Below are positions 8,364 to 16,283 of a stretch of DNA of 64,000 bases, one piece after another. The translations under genes were made by a program, and so were the position numbers. The DNA is taken from the NCBI RefSeq assembly GCF_046298265.1, contig NZ_JBKAHK010000002.1, positions 186,001-250,000 on the forward strand, in the 5' to 3' direction. The notes under the pieces were generated by a model. That model had not been told where the DNA came from and searched no databases. It was given only the letters and a program-made list of their open reading frames with translations. Origin of the DNA: Gillisia xinjiangensis. GTDB taxonomy: Bacteria > Bacteroidota > Bacteroidia > Flavobacteriales > Flavobacteriaceae. Numbering within the stretch: the stretch's first letter is position 1; each line of letters starts with the position of its first letter.

Positions 8364-8433
8364 AGGTGTATTGCTTTTGTGAATAAAAAACATGCAAAAT
8401 TACAAAATTTTATGCAGTTTGACGGTAATATCT

Positions 8434-8441
8434 TAAGTTTG
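8434..8441 (+). promoter_or_regulatory. Candidate -7 promoter element of panC
   Basis: TAAGTTTG matches the Bacteroidota -7 consensus TAnnTTTG and ends 23 bases before the panC ATG. A TTTG at 8418-8421 is closer than the usual spacing for a -33 box. It would drive panC, panD and the membrane protein gene that follows. Confidence 0.5.
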
Positions 8442-8464
8442 CACGCTGTTAATTTTATAATAAA

Positions 8465-9316
8465 ATGCAGATATTTAGAGAAAAAGCCCTTTTACAACGT
8501 GAGATTTCACGCCTTAAGCTGAATAAAAACACGATTGGATTCGTGCCTACTATGGGTGCTTTGCATCAGGGACACCTCTCCCTTGTTAGGCAGGCCGCTG
8601 AAGTTTGTGATGCCGTAGTGGTGAGTATTTTTATAAATCCAACCCAGTTTGACAACCTCAAAGATCTGGAAAACTATCCCCGAACTTTAGATTCAGATAT
8701 CGCCTTACTGGAAGATTTACACCTGGATTTACTTCTTTTTACTCCAAATGCTGCAGAATTATACGGAGAAGAGATCCAGGCAATGCATTTTGATTTTGGC
8801 GGAATTGAACATGAAATGGAAGGAAAATACAGGACAGGACACTTTAACGGAGTTGGTACAGTAGTAAAAAGGCTTTTTGAAATCGTTGTACCCAATAAAG
8901 CATTTTTTGGGGAAAAAGACTTTCAGCAATTACAGATCATTAGAAAATTAAACGAAAAAGAAAACCTGGGTGTCGATGTGATTGGGTGCCCTATAGATCG
9001 CGAAGATACCGGCTTGGCAAGGAGTTCAAGAAATGACCGACTAAGCGCTAATTTAAGGAAAGAAGCTGCTTTTATCTATCAGATATTGCTAAAAGTAAAG
9101 GAGAAATTTGGCATAGAAAATGCCGATGAAATAAAACTTTGGGTGGAAAATGAATTTGAAAACCACGCAGAATTAAACCTGGAATATTTTGAAATAGCCG
9201 ATTCAAAAACACTGAGATCGGAAAATAATAACGATCAAAAATCAACATTCAGGGCTTTTATTGCCGCTTATGCCGGAGATGTTCGGCTAATTGACAATAT
9301 TGCCTTAAATTATTAA
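8465..9316 (+). CDS. panC: Pantoate--beta-alanine ligase (pantothenate synthetase)
   Basis: PanC joins pantoate and beta-alanine using ATP, the last step of pantothenate (vitamin B5) synthesis. The 283-residue protein has the nucleotidyl-transferase motif VPTMGALHQGHLSLV (residues 27-41, HIGH-like HQGH at 34-37), FINPTQF, FFGEKDFQQLQ and the ARSSRNDRL loop. Length is normal. panD follows after 9 bases, so the operon makes beta-alanine and then uses it. It is transcribed divergently from the glgA-like gene. Confidence 0.96.
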   Translation: MQIFREKALLQREISRLKLNKNTIGFVPTMGALHQGHLSLVRQAAEVCDAVVVSIFINPTQFDNLKDLENYPRTLDSDIALLEDLHLDLLLFTPNAAELYGEEIQAMHFDFGGIEHEMEGKYRTGHFNGVGTVVKRLFEIVVPNKAFFGEKDFQQLQIIRKLNEKENLGVDVIGCPIDREDTGLARSSRNDRLSANLRKEAAFIYQILLKVKEKFGIENADEIKLWVENEFENHAELNLEYFEIADSKTLRSENNNDQKSTFRAFIAAYAGDVRLIDNIALNY

Positions 9317-9325
9317 AATTCAAAA

Positions 9326-9676
9326 ATGCAAATTCACGTAGTAAAATCTAAAATACACCGCGTAAAATGTACCGGAGCCGATCTTAATTATATCGGGAGT
9401 ATTACCATTGATCAGGATCTTATGGATGCCGCCAACATTATTGAAGGGGAAAAAGTACAAATAGTGAACAATAATAACGGGGAACGTCTTGAAACATACG
9501 CTATCCCGGGGCCCAGAAATTCTGGTGAGATCACTTTAAACGGAGCCGCAGCCAGAAGAGTGGCAAAAGGAGATGTACTTATCCTTATCACCTATGCAAT
9601 CATGGACCTTGAAGAAGCCAAAGTCTTTAAACCATCCCTTGTGTTCCCTGATGAAGAAACCAATCTCCTCAATTAA
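9326..9676 (+). CDS. panD: Aspartate 1-decarboxylase precursor
   Basis: PanD decarboxylates aspartate to beta-alanine, the substrate of the adjacent PanC. The 116-residue proenzyme carries the self-cleavage site Gly24-Ser25 in DLNYIGSITID; cleavage leaves a pyruvoyl group on the new N-terminus of the alpha chain. Catalytic features such as the N-terminal HVVKSKIHRV and the NGAAARRVAKGD segment are intact. It is followed after 3 bases by a membrane protein gene with a TTG start, which suggests translational coupling. Confidence 0.96.
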   Translation: MQIHVVKSKIHRVKCTGADLNYIGSITIDQDLMDAANIIEGEKVQIVNNNNGERLETYAIPGPRNSGEITLNGAAARRVAKGDVLILITYAIMDLEEAKVFKPSLVFPDEETNLLN

Positions 9677-9679
9677 TTT

Positions 9680-10645
9680 TTGAAAAGATCTACAAAAAAA
9701 ATACTGAAAATCATACTCCCACTCACTCTGGGAGTTTTTTTAATTTGGTACTCCATAAAGAATTCTACCCCTTCAGAAAGAGAACAATTATGGGAAAATA
9801 TTACCCAGGCCCATCCCGGATGGATCCTTCTTTCTATGTTGTTAGGACTGCTATCCCATATTTCCCGTGCATACCGGTGGAAATTCCTGCTGGAACCTAT
9901 GGGATACAAACCCAAATTTCTAAATAGTTTTATGGCGGTTATGGTAGCCTACCTTGCAAATTTTGGAATTCCAAGGTCCGGAGAAGTTCTTAGGGGAGTT
10001 ACTATCTCTACCTATGAGAAAATACCTTTTGAAAAAGTTTTTGGAACAATAATTTCTGAAAGAATTGCCGATTTCATTATGCTTATGCTCATTATTGGTA
10101 TTGCTATGATCCTGCAAACAGAATATTTACTGATTTATTTTGAGGAAAACAACATTAACCCTTTTCTAACAATCGCTATTCTTTTTGGGCTTTTGGCAGT
10201 TGGGATTTTTATCCTGAAACTAATTAGAAAATCCAAACATGGAGTAATCCTGAAAGTTAAAGCTTTTGCTAAAGGCCTGCTGGAAGGAATGCGAAGTATT
10301 TTAAAAATGAAGAATAAAGGAGCGTTCATTTTTCACACCGTCTTCATATGGGTGATGTATGTTTTAATGTTCTATGTACTTGTATTTACAGTTCCTGAAA
10401 CCGCAGCAATGCCTTTTGGCGTGGTGATGATGGCCTTTGTGGTAGGCTCCTTTGCCATTTCGGCAACCAATGGAGGAATTGGTGTTTATCCCATTGCCAT
10501 TGGCGCGAGTCTCATGCTATTTGGGATTAGCAAAGAAGCCGGTGAAGCATTTGGTTGGATTACCTGGGGAACCCAAACTTTTCTTGTGATTTTGGCAGGA
10601 GGGTTTTCTTTCCTTTTTCTTCCAATTTTTAACCGTCAAAAATAA
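9680..10645 (+). CDS. Lysylphosphatidylglycerol synthase-type (UPF0104) membrane protein
   Basis: The 321-residue protein has eight or so hydrophobic segments and the family motifs SHISRAYRWKFLLEPMGYKP, ANFGIPRSGEVLRG and TNGGIGVYPIAIG. This is the membrane flippase-like domain found in MprF-type and related proteins. Only the membrane domain is present, so it probably moves or binds a lipid rather than making one. TTG at 9680 is the best start because no ATG or GTG lies nearby and the alignment begins there. It forms an operon with panC-panD; the functional link is unknown. Confidence 0.85.
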   Translation: MKRSTKKILKIILPLTLGVFLIWYSIKNSTPSEREQLWENITQAHPGWILLSMLLGLLSHISRAYRWKFLLEPMGYKPKFLNSFMAVMVAYLANFGIPRSGEVLRGVTISTYEKIPFEKVFGTIISERIADFIMLMLIIGIAMILQTEYLLIYFEENNINPFLTIAILFGLLAVGIFILKLIRKSKHGVILKVKAFAKGLLEGMRSILKMKNKGAFIFHTVFIWVMYVLMFYVLVFTVPETAAMPFGVVMMAFVVGSFAISATNGGIGVYPIAIGASLMLFGISKEAGEAFGWITWGTQTFLVILAGGFSFLFLPIFNRQK

Positions 10646-10681
10646 TAACTACATTGTGTGTAGTAATCAACAACTTAACCT

Positions 10682-11830
10682 ATGCACAAAAAACTACTTT
10701 TGCTGTTACTTTTAACCCTGCCCAACCTTTTAATTTCCCAAATTATCCATAAAGAAATCGCTTCCTCAAAAATGGGAAAGGAACGGCAACTAAAGATTCA
10801 GCTTCCGCGAAATTATGAGCAAAACAAAGAAAAATCCTATCCTGTAATCATAGTGCTTGATGGCGATTATCTATTTGAACCAGTTGCCGGAAACATAGAT
10901 TATTATTCTTACTGGGAAGATATCCCGGAAATGATCGTTGTAGGGATCAACCAATCTGCTACCCGGGAATCTGACGCTTATTATGATGAAAACACCTTTT
11001 TACCCTCCGATACCGGAGCTGCATTTTTTGAATTTATAGGGATGGAATTGATGCCGTTTCTGGATTCAAACTATAGAACAGGCTCCTTCCGCGTAATTGT
11101 GGGACATGATTTCACTTCAAATTTCATCAACTATTACCTATTAAAAGAGAAACCATTATTCCGTGGCTACATCAATCTTAGCCCCGATCTTGCACCGGAA
11201 ATGGCAAATCGTATTACGGCATCCCTTGAAAAAACAACCGAACCAATCTGGTATTACCTGGCAACATCTTCTGAAGATATTTCAGCTTTAAAAGAGCCAA
11301 TTCTAAAGTTTGATTCCCAGTTGAAAAATATCAATAACAAAAACCTGCAATATAACTTTGATAATTTTCAGGATGCAACACATTATACGCTGGTAGGGAA
11401 TGCAATTCCAAAAGCTATAGAGCAAATATTTAAGGCATATAGACCTATTTCAATTCAGGATTATAACAGTATCCTGCTTCAAACTTCTGTTTCCTCCTAT
11501 ACTTATTTGGTAGAAAAGTATGAAACCATTCAAAACCTCTTCGGTATCGATAAACAAATAAGGCTGAATGATTTTATGGCGGTGTATAATGCGATGGAGA
11601 AAACAAGGAAATGGGACGAGTTAAAAGATCTTGCAAAATTAGCCAATGATCATTACCCAAACACGATGCTGGGCACCTATTTTGATGCCCGGTACGATGA
11701 GGAAATGGGCAATCCAAAAAGGGCCATGCGAAGCTATCAAAAGGCCTATGGACAGGACCCCATCTCTTTTTTAACGGTGGATTTTATGTTGAACAAAGCA
11801 GATCAGATCAAGAAAGATTTTAACTATTAA
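10682..11830 (+). CDS. Secreted esterase-fold (PF00756-like) protein, probable pseudoenzyme
   Basis: The 382-residue protein has a signal peptide (residues 1 to about 20), then an alpha/beta-hydrolase domain of the putative esterase family (YPVIIVLDGDYLFEPVAGN, MIVVGINQSATRESD). At the nucleophile elbow, where the family has GHSxGG, the sequence is GHDFTS (residues 141-146), so Asp143 replaces the catalytic serine. A C-terminal helical part (about 290-375) resembles a tetratricopeptide-type extension. It may bind rather than cleave its ligand, or use another chemistry. It sits between panD-linked genes and radA without an obvious partner. Confidence 0.75.
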   Translation: MHKKLLLLLLLTLPNLLISQIIHKEIASSKMGKERQLKIQLPRNYEQNKEKSYPVIIVLDGDYLFEPVAGNIDYYSYWEDIPEMIVVGINQSATRESDAYYDENTFLPSDTGAAFFEFIGMELMPFLDSNYRTGSFRVIVGHDFTSNFINYYLLKEKPLFRGYINLSPDLAPEMANRITASLEKTTEPIWYYLATSSEDISALKEPILKFDSQLKNINNKNLQYNFDNFQDATHYTLVGNAIPKAIEQIFKAYRPISIQDYNSILLQTSVSSYTYLVEKYETIQNLFGIDKQIRLNDFMAVYNAMEKTRKWDELKDLAKLANDHYPNTMLGTYFDARYDEEMGNPKRAMRSYQKAYGQDPISFLTVDFMLNKADQIKKDFNY

Positions 11831-11923
11831 GATCCTAATCAATACCTTGCAGGAAACGGACATACATCACGGAATGGAACCCTCCGTGGGAATTAAAAAT
11901 CAAAAAAAACATTCAGAAAAAAT

Positions 11924-13288
11924 ATGGCTAAACCAACAACTGTCTTCTATTGTCAGAATTGTGGTGGACAACATTCAAAATGGCAAGGCCAATGCTCTAC
12001 CTGTAAAGAATGGAACACCCTTGTAGAAGAAGTTATTCAAAAACCCGATCAAAAAGATTGGAAAACACCCTTAGTGCGAGCGGTTAAAAGAACCCCAAAA
12101 CCCACCAAAATAGCCGATATTCAGGTTTCTACTGAATCCAGGCTAAATACCAACAACCTGGAACTCGACAGGGTTTTGGGGGGTGGACTTGTTCCCGGCT
12201 CGCTCACCCTTCTTGGAGGCGAACCTGGAATTGGAAAAAGCACGTTGTTATTGCAAATCTCTTTAAATCTAAAACAAAAAACTTTGTATGTTTCCGGAGA
12301 GGAAAGCGAACAGCAAATAAAGATGCGGGCAGAGCGTATAAATCCAAATCCGGCCAATTGTTATATACTTACGGAAACCAAAACCCAGAATATCTTTAAA
12401 CAAATAGAAACGCTTCAGCCGGAGATTGTCATCATAGATTCCATTCAAACCCTACACAGTGATTATATTGAAAGTTCTGCAGGAAGCATTTCGCAAATCA
12501 GGGAATGTACCACAGAGCTAATTAAATACGCCAAAGAAACGGGAGTTCCCGTTATCCTCATAGGTCACATTACGAAGGAAGGAAGTATAGCCGGGCCAAA
12601 AGTTTTGGAACATATGGTAGATACCGTGTTGCAGTTTGAAGGAGATCGCAATCACGTTTACAGGATCCTGAGAGCACATAAAAATAGATTTGGCTCCACT
12701 CATGAGCTAGGAATTTACGAAATGTTGGGCAGCGGATTGCGCGAAGTGTCCAACCCATCAGAAATATTGATCTCCAAGAATGATGAAGGCTTGAGCGGAA
12801 CTGCCATCGCTTCTACTATGGAAGGCATGCGGCCTTTAATGATAGAGATCCAGGCTTTGGTGAGTTCGGCCGTTTATGGCACTCCCCAACGCTCTACAAC
12901 GGGTTATAATGCAAAACGACTTAATATGCTGCTTGCCGTGCTTGAAAAACGCGCAGGATTTCGCCTGGGAGCAAAAGATGTATTTTTGAATGTTACCGGT
13001 GGTATTTCTGTAGATGATCCCGCAATAGATTTGGCTGTTATAGCTGCCATTCTATCATCCAATGAAGATGTTTACATTGAAAAGGATATTTGTTTTGCGG
13101 CAGAAGTAGGTTTGGCCGGAGAAATAAGACCTGTTCCCAGGGTGGAACAACGAATTCTCGAGGCTGAAAAACTGGGTTTTGCAACAATCATGATCTCCAA
13201 ACAAACCAAACTACCCAAGAATAATTACCAGATAAAAATTCAAAGAGTCGCCAGGATTGAAGATGTGGTGCACTTTTTATTTGAATAA
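11924..13288 (+). CDS. radA: DNA repair protein RadA
   Basis: RadA is a RecA-related ATPase that promotes branch migration during recombinational repair. The 454-residue protein has the N-terminal C4 zinc finger (Cys10, Cys13, Cys24, Cys27), Walker A GGEPGIGKST at 98-107, the RadA-specific motif KNRFGS, and a C-terminal Lon-protease-like domain (NVTGGISVDDPAIDLAV). Length is normal. It appears to be transcribed alone; a short CACGGA/TCCGTG hairpin lies in the 93-bp gap upstream, with no clear role. Confidence 0.97.
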   Translation: MAKPTTVFYCQNCGGQHSKWQGQCSTCKEWNTLVEEVIQKPDQKDWKTPLVRAVKRTPKPTKIADIQVSTESRLNTNNLELDRVLGGGLVPGSLTLLGGEPGIGKSTLLLQISLNLKQKTLYVSGEESEQQIKMRAERINPNPANCYILTETKTQNIFKQIETLQPEIVIIDSIQTLHSDYIESSAGSISQIRECTTELIKYAKETGVPVILIGHITKEGSIAGPKVLEHMVDTVLQFEGDRNHVYRILRAHKNRFGSTHELGIYEMLGSGLREVSNPSEILISKNDEGLSGTAIASTMEGMRPLMIEIQALVSSAVYGTPQRSTTGYNAKRLNMLLAVLEKRAGFRLGAKDVFLNVTGGISVDDPAIDLAVIAAILSSNEDVYIEKDICFAAEVGLAGEIRPVPRVEQRILEAEKLGFATIMISKQTKLPKNNYQIKIQRVARIEDVVHFLFE

Positions 13289-13334
13289 ACTGCTGCTTTA
13301 ATTCACGAAAACCTTGTTGCCCGATTATAGTTCC

Positions 13335-14369
13335 TTAAGGCGCCGGGTCTGGGATTGCTTCATGAATTTCATTTATTTCCTTTAAAATTTCTTCGGAAAG
13401 TTCCACTTCAAAAGCATCGATATTTTCTGAAAGCTGATCCAAAGTGGTTGCCCCAATTATAGTACTTGTAACAAACGGCTGCCTATCTATAAAACCCAGT
13501 GCCAGCTGGATCGGAGTTATTTCATATTTTTTTGCGAGTGCCACATACCTTGTAGTAGCTTCCACTGCCTGGGGATTTGAATATCTGTTGTACTGAGGAA
13601 ATAATGTCAATCTCGAATTTACCGGGGCATCTTTTAAATATTTACCGGTTAAAGTTCCCATTCCTAATGGGGAATATGGGAGTAACCCAATATTTTCACG
13701 ATGAAATATTTCGGTTAACCCAATTTCATCCTTTCTGTTCAAGAGGCTGTAAGGGTTTTGTACCGTACGTATCCTGGGAGCACCATTTCTGGCTTCTTCA
13801 ACACAGCGCATAACTCCATAAGGGGTTTCATTGGATAATCCTATTTCCCGGATTTTCCCGGATTTGATAAAACCATCTAAATCCAATAAAATCTGTTTAA
13901 AATTGTCTTTCCATTTTTCTTCTTCATCAACCACGTATCCTCTTTTGCCAAAAAAGTTGGTATTCCTTTCCGGCCAGTGCAATTGGTACAGGTCTATATA
14001 ATCTGTCTGGAGTCTATTCAAATTGGCGTCAATTGCCTCGGTAAGAGCAGCCTTGCTGAAGCCAAGATTTGGACGAATATGAGCAACCGCCTTTCCCGGT
14101 CCTGCAATCTTTGAGGCCAACACCACTTTTTCCCTGTTCCCGGTATTTTTAAGCCAGGAACCTATAATTTTTTCAGTGTTGCCCTGGGTTTCCTTTCGCG
14201 CGGGAGTTGAGTACATCTCTGCAGTATCTATAAAATTAACGCCTCTTTCAAGAGCATAATCCAGCTGCCTATGGCCATCTGCTTCGCTGTTTTGCTGACC
14301 CCAGGTCATGGATCCCAAACATACTTTACTTACTTTAATAGCTGTGCCCGGTAAATTGGTGTATTTCAT
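13335..14369 (-). CDS. Aldo/keto reductase
   Basis: The 344-residue protein is an NADPH-dependent oxidoreductase of the Tas/YajO-like branch. It has the TIM-barrel motifs SMTWGQQNSEADGHRQLDYA, FIDTAEMYS (catalytic Asp and Tyr), VVLASKI (catalytic Lys), YQLHWPERNT (His) and the NADP-binding end IIGATTLDQLSENI. Substrate cannot be deduced. It is convergent with radA and downstream of the OmpA-like gene on the same strand. Confidence 0.92.
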   Translation of the reverse strand: MKYTNLPGTAIKVSKVCLGSMTWGQQNSEADGHRQLDYALERGVNFIDTAEMYSTPARKETQGNTEKIIGSWLKNTGNREKVVLASKIAGPGKAVAHIRPNLGFSKAALTEAIDANLNRLQTDYIDLYQLHWPERNTNFFGKRGYVVDEEEKWKDNFKQILLDLDGFIKSGKIREIGLSNETPYGVMRCVEEARNGAPRIRTVQNPYSLLNRKDEIGLTEIFHRENIGLLPYSPLGMGTLTGKYLKDAPVNSRLTLFPQYNRYSNPQAVEATTRYVALAKKYEITPIQLALGFIDRQPFVTSTIIGATTLDQLSENIDAFEVELSEEILKEINEIHEAIPDPAP

Positions 14370-14444
14370 TTAAAATATTATTAAACGGGTTTTCATCAAC
14401 AGGAATTTGTTGAATCCATTTTTCTATAATTGTGATAGAAAAAT

Positions 14445-15410
14445 TTACTCCTCCATTTCATTTAACATTTGGCTTATTTCATCCAGTTTTGGAGTTAGGA
14501 TCACTTCTATTCTGCGGTTTTTGGCTTTACCTTCTGCGGTTGAATTTTCGGCTATAGGAGCAAATTCCCCACGTCCCGCAGCAGTTAAATTTTGTTGATC
14601 TATGCCCTTGTTTTCCTGAAGTATCTGAACGATGGAAGTTGCCCTTTTTGTAGAAAGATCCCAGTTGTCATTTAATTGTCCCGTACCGCCATAAGGGACA
14701 TTGTCTGTATGTCCTTCAATTAAAACTGCGATATCGGGATTTTGGGCAAGTACAGTTCCTAATTGCTGAACCGCCTTTCTACCTTCAGAATTCACAGCCC
14801 AGCTCCCGGAACTGAACAAGAGTTTATTTTCCATGGAAACATAGACTTTCCCATCCCGCTGCTCTACCGTGAGACCTTTTCCTTCAAAATTTGTAAGTGC
14901 ATTTGAAACTGCTGTTTTTAATGCATTCATTTTGGCATCTTTCGCTGCTATAAGGCCTTCAAGTTCATTAATTCTGTTTATTCGGCCGGTTAGATCCTTT
15001 TGAAGTTTTTCTAATCTTGCCTGCTCTGTCGCCAGGGTTTTCTCTTTTAGGTCCAGTTCTGCCAAAAGTTCCCTGTTTTGTCTGGAGTTTTCTGCAAGAA
15101 CCGATGAACTGTTGGCCTCCAATGCATCATAGGAATCCTTCAGGCTTTCATACCTGCCGGAAGTGCGCTCCAAATCCAATTGCAATTGATCTCTTTCTGA
15201 AGTTAATTTATCTTTTTCAGCCTGAAGAGTTGCAAGTTCCTTCGCACCTGATGTTTTTGTTTGTTTAAGATCTTCAGAAAGCTTCTGGTTTTTAGACTGA
15301 AGATTATCATACCCGGATTGCAGGTCCTTATGTACTTTGGAAGACACACAGGAAGAGACCAGTAAGCTTGAAAAAATAACTGTGAAAAATAATATTTTAG
15401 ACATTTTCAT
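14445..15410 (-). CDS. OmpA-family lipoprotein with coiled coil
   Basis: The 321-residue precursor has a lipobox (VSSC, Cys21), a long coiled-coil region (about 25-165, rich in Leu/Glu/Lys heptads) and a C-terminal OmpA-like peptidoglycan-binding domain (IEGHTDNVPYGGTGQLNDNW, LSTKRATSIVQIL). It probably anchors in the outer membrane by lipid and grips peptidoglycan through the OmpA domain, spanning the periplasm with the coil. The start could be Met1 or Met3. It begins 6 bases after xth ends, so the two are likely co-transcribed. An AT-rich hairpin at 14419-14443 directly after the stop may be a weak terminator. Confidence 0.88.
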   Translation of the reverse strand: MKMSKILFFTVIFSSLLVSSCVSSKVHKDLQSGYDNLQSKNQKLSEDLKQTKTSGAKELATLQAEKDKLTSERDQLQLDLERTSGRYESLKDSYDALEANSSSVLAENSRQNRELLAELDLKEKTLATEQARLEKLQKDLTGRINRINELEGLIAAKDAKMNALKTAVSNALTNFEGKGLTVEQRDGKVYVSMENKLLFSSGSWAVNSEGRKAVQQLGTVLAQNPDIAVLIEGHTDNVPYGGTGQLNDNWDLSTKRATSIVQILQENKGIDQQNLTAAGRGEFAPIAENSTAEGKAKNRRIEVILTPKLDEISQMLNEMEE

Positions 15411-15416
15411 AATTCT

Positions 15417-16178
15417 CTAATGGATTTCAATTAAAACGGGACAATGATCACTATGCTTCGCCTCTGGTAAGATAACGGCACGTTTAAGTTTTTCTTTTAA
15501 AGGTTCCGAGATTAAATTGTAATCTATACGCCAACCTTTATTGTTTTCGCGCGCATTGGCACGATAACTCCACCAGGAATAATTATCTGATTCTTTATTT
15601 AAATGCCTGAAAGAATCTATAAATCCGCTATTCATAAAATCTTCTATCCACGCTCGTTCTTCCGGCAGAAATCCGGAAGTGTTTTTAAGCCGAACAGGAT
15701 CGTGAATATCGATGGCCTGATGGCAAATATTATAATCCCCCGAAATGATCAAATTTGGGATTTGAAGTTTTAAATCGTCTATATATTTCTGAAAATCGGC
15801 CATGAACTGGAACTTATGTTCTAACCGCTTAATATTTGTTCCTGAAGGAAGGTACAGACTCATTACCGAAAATGCTTCAAAATCCATTCTCAGGTTCCTG
15901 CCTTCAAAATCCATGTATTCTATCCCTGTTCCATATGTTACATTCAGGGGTTCATGCTTGCTTAAGATTGCAACTCCACTATAGCCTTTTTTTTGTGCGG
16001 GATACCAGTAGTTGTATTTATAACCGGCGTCCTCGAAGGGTTTGGCATCAAATTGATCTGGATTTGCCTTTATTTCCTGCAGGCAAAGAATATCGGGATC
16101 TGCACTTATTAACCAATCGATAAAACCTTTTCTTAATGCAGCCCTTATTCCGTTGACATTGTAGGAGATAATTTTCAT
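15417..16178 (-). CDS. xth: Exodeoxyribonuclease III (AP endonuclease)
   Basis: The enzyme cleaves DNA at abasic sites and removes 3' blocks in base-excision repair. The 253-residue protein has the EEP-fold motifs MKIISYNVNGIRAALRKGF, CLQEIK (metal-binding Glu), SGDYNICH (catalytic Asp and Asn) and SDHCPVLIEI (catalytic Asp-His). Length is typical. A TATTTTTG -7 box lies 13 bases before the ATG. Confidence 0.95.
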   Translation of the reverse strand: MKIISYNVNGIRAALRKGFIDWLISADPDILCLQEIKANPDQFDAKPFEDAGYKYNYWYPAQKKGYSGVAILSKHEPLNVTYGTGIEYMDFEGRNLRMDFEAFSVMSLYLPSGTNIKRLEHKFQFMADFQKYIDDLKLQIPNLIISGDYNICHQAIDIHDPVRLKNTSGFLPEERAWIEDFMNSGFIDSFRHLNKESDNYSWWSYRANARENNKGWRIDYNLISEPLKEKLKRAVILPEAKHSDHCPVLIEIH

Positions 16179-16191
16179 GAAATATTTTTTC

Positions 16192-16199
16192 CAAAAATA
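16192..16199 (-). promoter_or_regulatory. Candidate -7 promoter element of xth
   Basis: On the minus strand this reads TATTTTTG, a match to TAnnTTTG. It ends 13 bases upstream of the xth start, which would give a very short leader. No clear -33 TTTG is visible. Confidence 0.4.
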
Positions 16200-16283
16200 A
16201 GGAATCGTGTGTGATTTATATAATTTGAATTGTTTTTTAAGCGGTTATTTTCGCCTAAGGAAACCTGCTAGTTCGCGCTGCTG

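Noticed and set aside
8154..8522. 122-codon plus-strand open frame over the tandem leader elements
   Set aside because: It overlaps the glgA-like gene start and panC in another frame, spans non-coding repeats and has no recognisable product.
11868..11888. CACGGA/TCCGTG hairpin upstream of radA
   Set aside because: The stem is only 6 bp and no T-run follows, so neither a terminator nor a known regulatory element can be claimed.
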